A stretch of 64,000 nucleotides of DNA from Nodosilinea nodulosa PCC 7104 (GCF_000309385.1 NZ_JH976537.1:4393281-4457280), one strand, 5' to 3'; shown: positions 27,051 to 36,658, counted from the first letter of the stretch. Notes: generated from the letters alone by a model not told the origin. A program made the numbers and translations.

Positions 27051-28196
27051 ATGACCCAAGCAAATCATCTGCTCGGCACCATCGACCCTGATACTGAGCT
27101 CGATCTACTGATCGACGGTAACGATAACGATGGCGACGAGAATTTTGTTGCTCAAGATGACGAGGCCGGCGCCGACGACAAAGCGCCTAAGGGGAAAGTA
27201 ACCCGCCGCCGTACTCAGACCAAGAAGCGCCACTATACCGAAGACTCGATCCGGCTTTACCTGCAAGAGATTGGTCGTATCCGTCTACTGCGAGCCGAAG
27301 AAGAAATTGAGCTGGCCCGAAAAATTGCCGATCTGCTCAAGTTAGAGCGCATCTACGATGAATTAGGGGATGCCCTTGAGCGAGATCCCTACGATGCTGA
27401 GTGGGCCGAGGCCGTTGGCAAGGACGAAGGCGAAACCTATAGCCTGGCTAGCTTCCGCCATCGCCTTCATATTGGCCGTCGCGCCAAGGACAAGATGGTG
27501 CAGTCCAATCTGCGTCTGGTGGTATCCATCGCCAAGAAGTATATGAACCGCGGTCTTTCCTTCCAGGATCTGATCCAAGAAGGAAGCCTAGGCTTGATTC
27601 GCGCCGCGGAAAAGTTCGACCACGAGAAGGGCTACAAGTTCTCTACCTATGCGACCTGGTGGATTCGACAGGCCATTACGCGGGCGATCGCCGATCAGTC
27701 GCGCACCATTCGACTGCCGGTGCACCTTTACGAAACTATTTCTCGCATCAAGAAAACCACCAAACTGCTCTCCCAGGAGCTAGGCCGCAAGCCTACCGAA
27801 GAAGAAATCGCTACTCGGATGGAAATGACCATCGAGAAGCTGCGGTTTATTGCCAAGTCGGCCCAGCTGCCCATCTCCCTTGAAACCCCTATTGGCAAAG
27901 AAGAAGATTCTCGGCTGGGGGACTTCATCGAGTCTGACGGCGAGACCCCCGAAGACCAGGTGTCAAAGAGCCTGTTGCGAGAAGATCTCGAAAGCGTGTT
28001 GGGTACCCTTAGCCCTCGTGAGCGCGATGTGCTGCGCCTGCGATACGGTCTCGACGATGGCCGTATGAAAACCCTTGAGGAAATCGGCCAGATTTTCAAC
28101 GTTACTCGCGAACGCATTCGCCAAATTGAAGCCAAAGCCCTACGCAAACTGCGCCACCCCAACCGCAATAGTATTTTGAAGGAATACATCCGCTAG
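27051..28196 (+). CDS. sigA: Principal (group 1) RNA polymerase sigma factor
   Basis: 381 residues from the ATG at 27051 (GAGGA upstream); the open frame from a TTG at 27015 is rejected. The acidic N-terminal ~60 residues are followed by region 1.2 ([16 protein letters not shown]), region 2 ([23 protein letters not shown]...[17 protein letters not shown]), region 3 and region 4 ([19 protein letters not shown]...[19 protein letters not shown]). This is the full RpoD layout that directs RNA polymerase to -10/-35 promoters. It is followed by a clear intrinsic terminator and then lexA. Confidence 0.95.
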   Translation: MTQANHLLGTIDPDTELDLLIDGNDNDGDENFVAQDDEAGADDKAPKGKVTRRRTQTKKRHYTEDSIRLYLQEIGRIRLLRAEEEIELARKIADLLKLERIYDELGDALERDPYDAEWAEAVGKDEGETYSLASFRHRLHIGRRAKDKMVQSNLRLVVSIAKKYMNRGLSFQDLIQEGSLGLIRAAEKFDHEKGYKFSTYATWWIRQAITRAIADQSRTIRLPVHLYETISRIKKTTKLLSQELGRKPTEEEIATRMEMTIEKLRFIAKSAQLPISLETPIGKEEDSRLGDFIESDGETPEDQVSKSLLREDLESVLGTLSPRERDVLRLRYGLDDGRMKTLEEIGQIFNVTRERIRQIEAKALRKLRHPNRNSILKEYIR

Positions 28197-28226
28197 GGCT
28201 AAACCTCAGAAAGCTGTTGACGATAG

Positions 28227-28263
28227 AAAGGGCGACCATGAAGGTTGTCCTTTTTATTTTTTT
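28227..28263 (+). terminator. Intrinsic terminator of sigA
   Basis: AAAGGGCGACC (28227-28237) pairs with GGTTGTCCTTT (28243-28253), loop of five, followed by TTATTTTTTT. It lies 30 bases after the sigA stop codon. Confidence 0.85.
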
Positions 28264-28329
28264 CTCAAAGATAGAATTAGGCCGCTGCAATCAATATTGA
28301 CGGCTGTGTGGACAGATTCCCTTTCAGTT

Positions 28330-28343
28330 GGTACACTTGTTCC
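28330..28343 (+). promoter_or_regulatory. LexA operator upstream of lexA
   Basis: GGTACACTTGTTCC fits the published cyanobacterial LexA box RGTACNNNDGTWCB at every position. It lies 33 bases before the lexA start codon, as expected for autorepression. Confidence 0.75.
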
Positions 28344-28375
28344 ATGAAATAACGTTGATGCTGTGGCTAAACCCT

Positions 28376-28990
28376 ATGGAATCCCTAACAACTGCCCAAC
28401 AGGAACTCTATGACTGGCTGATAGATTACATTAGAGCCAATCAGCATTCCCCATCTATTCGCCAGATGATGCGGGCTATGAATTTGCGCTCTCCCGCCCC
28501 CATTCAAAGCCGCCTAGAGCACCTTAAAAACAAGGGATACATCGAATGGAGCGAGGGTAAAGCCCGCACCATCCGTGTCCGGGATGATGTTAGGGGAGTG
28601 CCTATCTTAGGGACTATTGCCGCTGGTTTCGTCAACGAGGCTTTTACCGACAGCGTAGAGCGACTCGATCTCAACGGGCTGCCGATTCAGTCTGGTGACT
28701 ATGCTTTGAAGGTTACCGGTGACAGCATGATCGAGGCCATGATTCAGGATGGGGACGTGGTCATTATGCGCCCCGTGAAAGATCCTCAGGGCATTCGGGA
28801 GGGCACTATCGTCGCGGCTCGGGTTGAAAGTGGCACCACCCTAAAGTCTTTTCATCGCCAGGGTAACCAGGTGCAGCTGAAACCCGCCAACCCCAACTAT
28901 CCGGTCATGGAGTTCCCGGCAGATCTGGTGGATGTTCAAGGCCGCCTCGTGGCGGTATGGCGTGGCATTGACCCAGACTTTACTGTTTAA
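28376..28990 (+). CDS. lexA: LexA repressor
   Basis: 204 residues from the ATG at 28376; the open frame extends 16 codons upstream across the operator and is rejected. Winged-helix DNA-binding domain at residues 1-68 (SIRQMMRAMNLRSPAPIQ), then the cleavage site A83-G84 in GTIAAGFVNEAF, catalytic Ser117 (TGDSMIEA) and Lys157 (TTLKSFHR). All self-cleavage residues are present, so RecA-dependent autoproteolysis is expected, in contrast to some cyanobacterial LexA proteins that lack them. A LexA box lies in its own promoter. Confidence 0.95.
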   Translation: MESLTTAQQELYDWLIDYIRANQHSPSIRQMMRAMNLRSPAPIQSRLEHLKNKGYIEWSEGKARTIRVRDDVRGVPILGTIAAGFVNEAFTDSVERLDLNGLPIQSGDYALKVTGDSMIEAMIQDGDVVIMRPVKDPQGIREGTIVAARVESGTTLKSFHRQGNQVQLKPANPNYPVMEFPADLVDVQGRLVAVWRGIDPDFTV

Positions 28991-29040
28991 GCTCCCGTAG
29001 CTGGCGGTGTCCGTTTGGCAGCTTCCATAGTGCTTGCAAG

Positions 29041-29070
29041 CGCTGTTGTATTTAGCGACAGCGTTTTTTA
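29041..29070 (+). terminator. Intrinsic terminator of lexA
   Basis: CGCTGT (29041-29046) pairs with ACAGCG (29058-29063) followed by TTTTTT, 50 bases after the lexA stop. Confidence 0.75.
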
Positions 29071-29080
29071 TGCTTTTTGA

Positions 29081-29215
29081 CCTAGGGGCTGTCATCAATT
29101 AATTGCCAACGGCCTAAGAATCAGTGGTTACAGCCCCTAGCCTGTTTTTTTGGGGTCGGGCGTGGCAACGCCTATGGGATAGGGATTGTAGCGAGAATTG
29201 ATGACACGCCCTAGG
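29081..29215 (+). mobile_element. MITE-like element, family 2, copy A, at the stop codon of an unknown gene
   Basis: About 132 bp between two CTAG sequences. The left end CTAGGGGCTGTCATCAATT and the right end AATTGATGACACGCCCTAG are near-perfect inverted repeats. Inside are a second ACAGCCCCTAG, a T-run, and a GGCGTGGCAACGCC hairpin. The right-hand CTAG contains the TAG stop of the minus-strand gene 29211-29765. No ORF is encoded. CTAG on both sides is consistent with a 4-bp target duplication. Confidence 0.85.
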
Positions 29216-29765
29216 CGACAGGGCGTCCTACGCTGTCGGGCAATGATATGGCTGAGGTATCCTCTTGATTGGTTGGCTCTGGCGAGGGAGGGTTGATTAA
29301 GTCATAGAGACAGGTCTCTAAGGTGTCTCTCACCGACTCGTGGGTATATTCATCGTCCGGGTGGGGCGGCTGTCCTGGCTGCTGAAAATGGGGGCGGCTG
29401 TCGTAAATTTGTCCCCAGACGACGTCGGCCTGGCGCACAAGTTCGTAGAAGGTTTCGGGCGATCGCAAGATTGCCGTCAGCAGGTCTTTTACTGCTTTGG
29501 AGGGGTCGTCCAGATGGCGACTGAGGCGAGTTTCATCGTCGGAGAGCCAGCGGTCGAGTACCCGGTGAAGAGCACCGGGCCCATCGTGTAGCGACTCCTT
29601 CAACACCTGCTGGGCGGCGTGCTTGGCCTGCACCAGTCGGGGAATGGGAGATTCCCCTTTCATGAAATTGCCCGCTTCTTGGCCAATCGCGTCGGCCAGC
29701 GTGAATGGACGACTGAGGCGTAGCTCTTGCTGAATATTAGCTAACTCTTGGGGATCGGTAGCCAT
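29211..29765 (-). CDS. Conserved hypothetical protein between two family 2 elements
   Basis: 184 residues, mainly helical, no signal or membrane segment. Start MATDPQELANIQQELRLSR; the central part has LHRVLDRWLSDDETRLSRHL and DLLTAILRSPETFYELVRQAD; the C-terminal 30 residues are Pro/Ser-rich and likely disordered. I do not recognise a family with confidence. The stop codon is the TAG within the CTAG at the right end of element copy A, and element copy B lies 90 bases upstream in the same orientation, so the gene is bracketed by direct copies of the same element. Confidence 0.7.
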   Translation of the reverse strand: MATDPQELANIQQELRLSRPFTLADAIGQEAGNFMKGESPIPRLVQAKHAAQQVLKESLHDGPGALHRVLDRWLSDDETRLSRHLDDPSKAVKDLLTAILRSPETFYELVRQADVVWGQIYDSRPHFQQPGQPPHPDDEYTHESVRDTLETCLYDLINPPSPEPTNQEDTSAISLPDSVGRPVA

Positions 29766-29853
29766 GGGGTAGATTTAATAGGGTAAAAATCTGGCCTGAC
29801 AGGCTCTAGAGGCTCTGGCTCACTAGATTCTCTCCAGGCGCAGTGCAGCTTTT

Positions 29854-29984
29854 CTAGGGGCTGTCATCAATTAATCGCCAATGGTCTAAGAGTCAGCAGT
29901 TACAGCCCCTAGCCTGTTTTTTGGGTCGGGCGTGGCAATGCCTATGGGATAAGGATCGTAGCAAGAATTGATGACACGCCCTAG
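29854..29984 (+). mobile_element. MITE-like element, family 2, copy B, at the stop codon of lpxD
   Basis: About 131 bp, same orientation as copy A and differing at roughly ten positions. Left end CTAGGGGCTGTCATCAATT, right end AATTGATGACACGCCCTAG. The right-hand CTAG supplies the TAG stop of lpxD (29981-29983). Confidence 0.87.
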
Positions 29985-31018
29985 GACAAATGCTTTTGTA
30001 GCCGCTGAAGGGTCTTGTACATATCTGGCAGACGACGATAGACGGCTGAAGCTTTGAGGAATACCTTGTGGGGTAAGGCTGGTGTTCCAGCGACAATTTC
30101 GCCTGGGGCAACATCGCCGTGAATGCCAGTTTTAGCAGTGGCGATCGCCCCGTCGCCGATCTTTGCCTGGTTGGCAATACCCACCTGGCCCGCCAAAATT
30201 ACCCTGTTTCCGACGATAACGCCGCCAGCCATACCGACCTGGGCCGCCATTGCCACCCCCTCTCCGACCTGACAGCCGTGGGCAATATGCACCAGGTTGT
30301 CGAGTTTGGTGCCGCGCCCAATGCGGGTATAGCCTACGGCTGGGCGATCGATGGTTGTGTTGCTGCCCACCCGGACCCCGTCTTCGATAATCACTATCCC
30401 GGACTGCTCCATTTTTTCCCAGCCCTGGGGGGTGGGCACAAAGCCAAAACCCTCGGCCCCAATTACGGCCCCGCTGTGAATGGTGCAATCAGAGCCAATC
30501 TGCGCCTGCTCGTGAATCACGCAGTTGGCGTGCAGTACGGTGCGATCGCCTATCCGAGCGCCGGGATAGATCACGACGTTGGGGTGAACGCAAACTTCAT
30601 TCCCCAGATGCGCCCCGGCCTGAATCACTGCATTTGCGCCAATGGCCGCCTGTTCGCCGATTGAGGCCGTGGGATCAATGACGGCGGTGGGGTGAATGCC
30701 GGGCTCTGGTCGGTAGGGGGCGTAAAACAGAGCAATGGCGCGGGCAAAGGCGAGCCGGGGATCGGGGGCGCTGAGCCAGGCCAGGCCCCGCTCAGTGGCC
30801 TGGGCCTGCAAGGATGGATTTTGAGGCAAAATTAAGGCGCTGGCCTGGGTTTTGGCCACAAAAGCGGCGAACTTCTCCCCTTCGATATAGCTCAGCATGC
30901 CCATCGAAGCCTGGTCGACGGCAGCTACCCCAGCAATATCGGGGTCATGGGCGGGGTTTGCCGTCAGACTGGAGGCCGAGGTAACTTGAACTTTGTCGGC
31001 AATGGTGCTGAACTTCAT
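29981..31018 (-). CDS. lpxD: UDP-3-O-acylglucosamine N-acyltransferase (LpxD)
   Basis: 345 residues. The N-terminal uridine-binding domain (MKFSTIADKVQVTSAS) is followed by the hexapeptide-repeat left-handed beta-helix (IHPTAVIDPTASIGEQAAIG, NTTIDRPAVGYTRIGRGTKLDNLVHIAHGCQVGEG), the last containing the catalytic His of LpxD, and a C-terminal helix. It adds the N-linked acyl chain in lipid A synthesis in the cytoplasm. No other lpx gene is adjacent in the window. The stop codon is at the edge of a family 2 element. An RlmD-type gene lies 37 bases upstream on the same strand, so a two-gene transcript is possible. Confidence 0.95.
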   Translation of the reverse strand: MKFSTIADKVQVTSASSLTANPAHDPDIAGVAAVDQASMGMLSYIEGEKFAAFVAKTQASALILPQNPSLQAQATERGLAWLSAPDPRLAFARAIALFYAPYRPEPGIHPTAVIDPTASIGEQAAIGANAVIQAGAHLGNEVCVHPNVVIYPGARIGDRTVLHANCVIHEQAQIGSDCTIHSGAVIGAEGFGFVPTPQGWEKMEQSGIVIIEDGVRVGSNTTIDRPAVGYTRIGRGTKLDNLVHIAHGCQVGEGVAMAAQVGMAGGVIVGNRVILAGQVGIANQAKIGDGAIATAKTGIHGDVAPGEIVAGTPALPHKVFLKASAVYRRLPDMYKTLQRLQKHLS

Positions 31019-31055
31019 AGGAGCTGGGAGAAACGCCTTAAAATCAATCTGGCTT

Positions 31056-32423
31056 TTACGCTACCAGAAATGCGACGCATTCGACGTGGGGAGTTTGGGG
31101 GAAGAAGTCGGCGGGCTGAGCTTTAGCCAGGGTGTAGCCACCCTCCTCCCGCAGAACTTTCAAGTCTCGGGCCAGGGTAGCGGGATCACAACTCATATAG
31201 ACGATGCGGGGCGGGTGAAGCTCAATTAGAGCATCGAGCACGGTGCGATCGCAGCCCTTTCGGGGCGGATCGAGCACCACAATGTCCACTGCATCAGCGA
31301 GGCTAGCGGCAGCCAGGGGCAGTAGCTCACCCACATCCCCAGCGCGAAACTCCACATTGTCAATGCCATTGAGGCCAGCGTTGGCCAGGCCCTGGGCTAC
31401 GGCTTCAGGCTGGACCTCCAGGCCCAGGCAGCGCTTAGCCTTTTGGGCTAGGGGCAGAGTCAGCGTGCCGACGCCACAATAGGCGTCGATCAGGGTTTCG
31501 CTGCCGCTAAGCTGTAGCTCGTCCACAATGATCTGTAGGATCTGCTCGGCCTGCTCGGTATTGACCTGAAAGAATGTGGTGGCGTGGATGTAAAACCGCA
31601 GCCCGGCGAAGATCTCCTCGATGTAGGGCACTCCATCGATAGCCAGAGTCTCAGCACCAAAGATGGCGTTGGTTTTATCGGGGTTGAGGTTGACGCATAC
31701 CCCCACCAGCTCAGGGTAGCGATCGCGCCACTCCTGAGCTTGCAGCTCGATATCCTTTAGGTTAGGCGCCGTTGAGACTAAGGTCAGCAGCTGCTGGCCA
31801 GTGCGACGCCCGATTCGCAGGGCCAGGTGGCGCAGCCGCCCCTGGTGCTTGGTCTCGTTATAGATTGACCAGCCCCGGTCCTGAATGTCGCGCTTGACCT
31901 CAGCCAGCATTGGGTTCAGCCGCTCGTCCTGCACCGGGCACTGGTTGAGGTTGACCAGCTTGTGGCTGCCCTGGCGAAAGTAGCCCGCCTTGACCTGACC
32001 TTCGGGCGATCGCCCCAGGGGATAGGTGGCCTTGTTGCGATAGCCCAAAGGAGCGTCCGCCGCCAAGATTGGCAACACCGTAGGAGCCTCAAAGCCACCG
32101 ATACGGGTGAGGGCATCGGTAACCTGCTGCTGTTTAGCCACCAGCTGAGCCGGGTATCTCACCGACTGCCACTGGCAGCCGCCGCACTTGTCAGCCACAA
32201 TGCAGGCCGCTCGAACGCGATCGGGAGAGGGGGAGAGCAGCTGCCGCACTTTGGCCCTGCCAAAGGTAGGCTTAGCCTGTACCAGTCGCGCCCGCACGGT
32301 GTCACCGGGTACCGTATCAGGCACAAACACGACTCGCTCCTGCCATCGACCCAGGCCATCCCCACTGCTGCTCAGGTCAGTAATGGCCAAATCAATGGTC
32401 TCCCCCTGCTGCCACTGATCCAT
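31056..32423 (-). CDS. rlmD: 23S rRNA (uracil-5-)-methyltransferase, RlmD/RumA family
   Basis: 455 residues. An N-terminal TRAM domain (IDLAITDLSSSGDGLGR) precedes an iron-sulfur cysteine set (CIVADKCGGCQWQ), the SAM-binding motif (TLIDAYCGVGTLTLPLA), DPPRKGCDRTVLDAL and the catalytic VYMSCDPATLARDL. These are the hallmarks of TrmA/RlmC/RlmD enzymes, which methylate a specific uridine at C5. RlmD is favoured by the TRAM domain plus Fe-S cysteines, but the exact rRNA or tRNA target cannot be fixed by sequence alone. Confidence 0.9.
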   Translation of the reverse strand: MDQWQQGETIDLAITDLSSSGDGLGRWQERVVFVPDTVPGDTVRARLVQAKPTFGRAKVRQLLSPSPDRVRAACIVADKCGGCQWQSVRYPAQLVAKQQQVTDALTRIGGFEAPTVLPILAADAPLGYRNKATYPLGRSPEGQVKAGYFRQGSHKLVNLNQCPVQDERLNPMLAEVKRDIQDRGWSIYNETKHQGRLRHLALRIGRRTGQQLLTLVSTAPNLKDIELQAQEWRDRYPELVGVCVNLNPDKTNAIFGAETLAIDGVPYIEEIFAGLRFYIHATTFFQVNTEQAEQILQIIVDELQLSGSETLIDAYCGVGTLTLPLAQKAKRCLGLEVQPEAVAQGLANAGLNGIDNVEFRAGDVGELLPLAAASLADAVDIVVLDPPRKGCDRTVLDALIELHPPRIVYMSCDPATLARDLKVLREEGGYTLAKAQPADFFPQTPHVECVAFLVA

Positions 32424-32641
32424 GACTGTGCTCCTGTAGCTGTGCTTTTATAGCGGCGGTTTGCATCTGTCCTGTATCAAACCCGCCTATCGACTTTAGC
32501 AGGGGAGCCGCGCAATGGGGGAAAGCCGGGGGTATTCCATGCCAGAAAACCTCCTCCTCAAGGGCATGACCTTAGCCCACCGGGCCTGTCTCGGCGAAAC
32601 CCCAGAGGAGTATCTAGCTGGAACAAGCTTGGCTAGAAACC

Positions 32642-32815
32642 CTAATCTTCGGCGCTCAGGGCATCTATGGTTGCAGCGCTGAGCAGGGGTTTGAGCTGAA
32701 CCTGAACGGTTTCGGGCTGATTGCCCCAGAGCATTCTACAAAAGGCACCTTTGCCCTGCTGGCTAGCCCGATTAAACACTACCGCCAGTTTCTCGCAGTT
32801 GGTGGCATCGCCCAT
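32642..32815 (-). CDS. Small hypothetical protein
   Basis: 57 residues from the ATG at 32815, with GAGAGG seven bases upstream; the open frame extends 38 codons further but its upstream part overlaps the terminator hairpin. Sequence MGDATNCEKLAVVFNRASQ begins a soluble peptide with two cysteines and no membrane helix. No family recognised. The good ribosome-binding site supports expression. It lies downstream of the clpC terminator on the same strand. Confidence 0.5.
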   Translation of the reverse strand: MGDATNCEKLAVVFNRASQQGKGAFCRMLWGNQPETVQVQLKPLLSAATIDALSAED

Positions 32816-32890
32816 GGTGAAACCTCTCAAATCGTGTTGCCAGCATAGCCGCTCTGGGCAACCCCCCGCATGACCTTCAGGGGTAAAAAG

Positions 32891-32925
32891 TAAAATGCTG
32901 TCCCCAACCAGGGAACAGCATTTTA
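32891..32925. terminator. clpC terminator hairpin
   Basis: TAAAATGCTGT (32891-32901) and ACAGCATTTTA (32915-32925) form a perfect 11-bp stem with a further CCC/GGG pairing inside. It lies 105 bases past the clpC stop on the minus strand; the flanking A/T runs allow it to work in both directions. Confidence 0.8.
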
Positions 32926-33028
32926 GCAACAGATTATTGAGCGGTGGGTTGGGTAAACGAGATACAACCTAGCAAAGATTAGCTCCGCTGGGAGCTACTT
33001 GCGCAGGCCCAACCCATGGAAGCGTCAA

Positions 33029-35494
33029 TTAGCTCTCCGCAGAGATTAGCTCACGCCGCTGCTCGGCCTGGATGGTGACCTTGCCGGTGTCGTCGACATC
33101 GACGGTGGCGGTGTCGCCATCGCTCAGGCGACCGGAGAGAATCTCCTCGGCCAGGGTGTCTTCCAGCAGGCGCATGATGGCTCGACGCAGTGGCCGTGCC
33201 CCATAGCTGGGATTGTAGCCCTCTTCCACCAAACGCTCCTTGAAGCGCTCGGTGACCTGGAGGTGAATATTCTTCTCGGTGAGTCGAGCGAATACCTCTT
33301 TGAGCAGGATGTCGGAGATCTCCTTGACCTCGTCCTTGGTGAGCTGGCGGAAGACGATGATTTCGTCGAGGCGGTTGAGGAACTCAGGCCGGAAGTACTG
33401 CTTGAGTTCTTCATTGACCAGAGAGCGGATGCGGTTGTACTGCGACTCGGCCTGGTCTTGCTCAAACTCGAAGCCGAGGCCGCCGCCACCCTTCTCAATC
33501 ACCTTGGAGCCAATGTTGGAGGTCATGATCAGCAGGGTGTTCTTGAAGTCCACCGTGCGACCCTTGGCATCGGTTAAGCGACCGTCTTCTAAAATTTGCA
33601 GCAGCATGTTGAAGACATCGGGGTGGGCCTTCTCGATCTCGTCGAACAGCACCACGGTGTAGGGGCGACGGCGTACCGCTTCGGTCAGCTGTCCGCCCTC
33701 GTTGTAGCCCACGTAGCCCGGCGGCGAGCCGATCAGCTTGGAGACCGTGTGGCGCTCCATGAACTCGGACATATCCAGGCGAATCATGGAATCTTCGGAA
33801 CCGAAGAAGTAGGCCGCCAGAGACTTGGCTAGCTCTGTTTTACCAACCCCGGTGGGGCCAGAGAAGACAAAGCTCGCAATGGGTCGGTTGGGGTTTTTGA
33901 GCCCTACTCGAGCGCGACGAATAGCACGAGAGATAGCCTTCACCGCCTCGTCTTGACCAATCAGGCGCTGGTGCAGGGTGTCTTCCATGTGCATCAGCTT
34001 CTCAGACTCGGACTCGGTGAGCTTGCTCACCGGCACCCCAGTCCAGGAGGCGACGATGTGGGCGATATCTTCTTCGCCCACCACGGGTTGGTCTTCACCG
34101 CCAGCGTCTTCGGTGGCTTTGTTTTGGGCGATCGCCCGAATCTCGGCCTTGATTTCCATCTCGCGATCGCGCAGTTCCCCGGCCTTGTCAAAGTCCTGGG
34201 AGCGCACGGCGTTGTCCTTGTCCTTGAGCACCTGGCGCAGCTCGCGATCGAGTTCCTTCGCCGCCGGAGGCAGCTGGGAGTTGATCAGACGAACGCGAGA
34301 ACCTGCCTCGTCGATCAGGTCGATGGCCTTGTCGGGCAGGAAGCGATCGGCAATGTAGCGATCGGAGAGCTTGGCGGCGGCCTCCAGGGCTTCGTCGGCG
34401 ATCTTCAGCTTGTGGTGCTGCTCGTAGCGATCGCGCAGGCCGTGGAGAATCTCAATCGTTTCATCCACACTGGGCTCGCCCACCATCACCGGCTGGAAGC
34501 GGCGCTCCAGGGCGGCATCGCGCTCGATGTGCTTGCGGTACTCATCTAGGGTGGTAGCCCCGATGCACTGCAATTCACCCCGAGCCAGGGCAGGCTTGAG
34601 AATGTTGGCGGCGTCGATCGCGCCCTCGGCGGCCCCCGCCCCGATCAGGGTGTGAACTTCGTCGATCACCAGGATGACGTTTCCGGCAGAGCGGATTTCA
34701 TCCATGATTTTCTTCAGGCGCTCTTCAAACTCGCCCCGGTACTTAGTACCGGCCACCAGCAGGCCGATGTCGAGGGTGACCACGCGGCGGTCTTCGAGAA
34801 TGTCGGGCACGTCGCCGTTGCCAATGCGCTGGGCCAAGCCCTCCGCGATCGCGGTTTTACCCACGCCGGGCTCGCCAATCAGCACCGGGTTGTTTTTGGT
34901 GCGCCGACCCAGGATCTGGATGACGCGCTCAATTTCTTTCTGGCGACCCACCACCGGATCGAGCTTGCCATCGGCGGCCATCTGGGTCAGGTTAGAGCCA
35001 AACTCGTCGAGGGTGGGAGTTTTGGTGCGGCCTTGACCACCCCCAGCAGAGACCTCGGCAGTTTCACCCAGCATGCGAATTACCTGAGTGCGCACCTTCG
35101 AGAGGTCAACCCCCAGATTTTCGAGAACGCGGGCCGCGACCCCCTCGCCTTCGCGGATCAGTCCCAGGAGCAGGTGCTCGGTGCCAATGTAGTTGTGGCC
35201 AAGCTGACGGGCCTCTTCCAGGGAGAGTTCAAGCACACGCTTGGCTCGGGGGGTAAAAGGAATTTCAACGGCGACAAAACCGGAGCCACGACCAATGATC
35301 TTTTCGACTTCAATGCGCGCGTCCTTGAGGTTGACGCCCATCGACTTCAAGACCTTGGCGGCTACGCCCGTGCCTTCCCCAATTAACCCCAGGAGAATTT
35401 GCTCGGTGCCCACAAAGTTGTGGCCTAACCGACGAGCTTCCTCCTGCGCCAGCATGATGACCTTGATTGCTTTTTCTGTGAAGCGTTCAAACAT
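33029..35494 (-). CDS. clpC: ATP-dependent Clp protease ATP-binding subunit ClpC
   Basis: 821 residues. Two N-terminal Clp-N repeats ([20 protein letters not shown] and [20 protein letters not shown]), first AAA+ module ([32 protein letters not shown]), a central UVR/coiled-coil segment ([19 protein letters not shown]), second AAA+ module ([30 protein letters not shown]) and the C-terminal D2-small domain. It unfolds substrates for the ClpP/R protease and is essential in cyanobacteria. The hydrophobic ClpP-docking loop (IGF/VGF type) is plausibly LGFEFEQ. Monocistronic. Confidence 0.97.
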   Translation of the reverse strand: MFERFTEKAIKVIMLAQEEARRLGHNFVGTEQILLGLIGEGTGVAAKVLKSMGVNLKDARIEVEKIIGRGSGFVAVEIPFTPRAKRVLELSLEEARQLGHNYIGTEHLLLGLIREGEGVAARVLENLGVDLSKVRTQVIRMLGETAEVSAGGGQGRTKTPTLDEFGSNLTQMAADGKLDPVVGRQKEIERVIQILGRRTKNNPVLIGEPGVGKTAIAEGLAQRIGNGDVPDILEDRRVVTLDIGLLVAGTKYRGEFEERLKKIMDEIRSAGNVILVIDEVHTLIGAGAAEGAIDAANILKPALARGELQCIGATTLDEYRKHIERDAALERRFQPVMVGEPSVDETIEILHGLRDRYEQHHKLKIADEALEAAAKLSDRYIADRFLPDKAIDLIDEAGSRVRLINSQLPPAAKELDRELRQVLKDKDNAVRSQDFDKAGELRDREMEIKAEIRAIAQNKATEDAGGEDQPVVGEEDIAHIVASWTGVPVSKLTESESEKLMHMEDTLHQRLIGQDEAVKAISRAIRRARVGLKNPNRPIASFVFSGPTGVGKTELAKSLAAYFFGSEDSMIRLDMSEFMERHTVSKLIGSPPGYVGYNEGGQLTEAVRRRPYTVVLFDEIEKAHPDVFNMLLQILEDGRLTDAKGRTVDFKNTLLIMTSNIGSKVIEKGGGGLGFEFEQDQAESQYNRIRSLVNEELKQYFRPEFLNRLDEIIVFRQLTKDEVKEISDILLKEVFARLTEKNIHLQVTERFKERLVEEGYNPSYGARPLRRAIMRLLEDTLAEEILSGRLSDGDTATVDVDDTGKVTIQAEQRRELISAES

Positions 35495-35693
35495 GATGGT
35501 ATTAATTACCTGGTGCGTGCCGGATAGGCAAATTCTAGCACAGCAATTTTTGTCAGTTGTGCCCTACCAAACAGCCGGTTTACCGCGCTTAGTTAGGGCG
35601 CTCCTAAAACCGGAAAAATAGCTCGGGATCGCCCATTGTCAATAGGTTGAGATTGGGGAAAATGTAAATTTTCTCAACTTTAAAGGTTCGGTT

Positions 35694-36485
35694 TCAGGTT
35701 CGGTTCGCGGGCAATTTTTTATTCCCGATCTGCCACCCTTGACGCTCAAGACGGTCAGTAGCCGCACTGGATAGCTGTCGCAGTCGATCCCCAAATTCAG
35801 TGGTTTTGAGGGAATTTTGCCACAAAATCAGGGCATCTTCGCCATCGGCATAGTAGCGGCGGCGGCGGCCCAGGGTCTCAAACCCAAAGCTTTCGTAAAG
35901 GGTCAGGGCCCGGCTGTTGGAGGGACGGACCTCTAAGGTTGCGCGGGTGAGGGCGATCGCGTCTTTCCCTGCGGATCTCTCGGCGCGGGCATTCGCCAGC
36001 AAGTTGATCAGCAGCCACTTGCCCAGGCCTCGCCGCTGGTAGCGCGGATCGACCGCCAGCACGGTAATGTGAGCCTCGTCTAAAATCGCCCAGTAGCACC
36101 CCAACCCCAGTACGCTAGGGGCCTCAGACGCCTCGCCATCAGCGTAGTCAGCTGGTTCTCTAGGGTCAGGCGACTCTGGGTCCGAAGCATGCTGGAGATC
36201 GGCCATCGAAACCATCGATAGATTGCTCTCCTCTCCCCCGTTAGCATTGAGACCACTGGCGCTGGGGCTATCTACCAGCATCAGTAAGCAGCTGTTGGGG
36301 CTTTCTATCTCGCGCCTGTAGCCCTCCGCCGACCAAAGCCCCCCCAGCGATCGCCGATCGAGCGCCACCAGGGCTGCGATATCGTCAAGGCAAGGAACCT
36401 GGCAAAAAAGATAGCCCACGGCAAAAAAGCAAATTGGCTGAAAACCGGCACAGCCCTTAATTGTACACTGAGGGCTGGGGCGCAA
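35694..36485 (-). CDS. rimI: Ribosomal-protein-alanine N-acetyltransferase (RimI family) with long insert
   Basis: 263 residues, against about 150-190 for the usual RimI. The GNAT core is split: DDIAALVALDRRSLGGLWSAEGYRREI, then a ~55-residue Ser/Pro/Glu/Asp-rich insert (about residues 72-127), then ITVLAVDPRYQRRGLGKWLLINLL with the acetyl-CoA-binding R-x-x-G-x-G/A and LEVRPSNSRALTLYESFGFETLGRRRRYY. Family role: N-terminal acetylation of S18 and similar substrates. The insert is low-complexity and likely a disordered surface loop. Divergent from lysA, a neighbour order common in cyanobacteria. Confidence 0.87.
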   Translation of the reverse strand: MRPSPQCTIKGCAGFQPICFFAVGYLFCQVPCLDDIAALVALDRRSLGGLWSAEGYRREIESPNSCLLMLVDSPSASGLNANGGEESNLSMVSMADLQHASDPESPDPREPADYADGEASEAPSVLGLGCYWAILDEAHITVLAVDPRYQRRGLGKWLLINLLANARAERSAGKDAIALTRATLEVRPSNSRALTLYESFGFETLGRRRRYYADGEDALILWQNSLKTTEFGDRLRQLSSAATDRLERQGWQIGNKKLPANRT

Positions 36486-36658
36486 CGGGATGGCCTTTAA
36501 GGCAGCCTCTCTAAAAGCGCTGGACCACGAAAGCGTTAGACCACTGGGAGGCCATTACCTGCCACAAAGTTACCTGTCATAAAGTCGCGGCTGGTTCACT
36601 GATTCAAATTACACCTGACCCAAACCTCATCTGCCCCTCTTTCGTTTTTGTGAGCGCA

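Noticed and set aside
32539..32682. 47-codon plus-strand ORF starting MPENLLLKGM
   Set aside because: It overlaps the 3' end of the convergent small ORF at 32642-32815, which has the better ribosome-binding site, and it has no recognisable feature.
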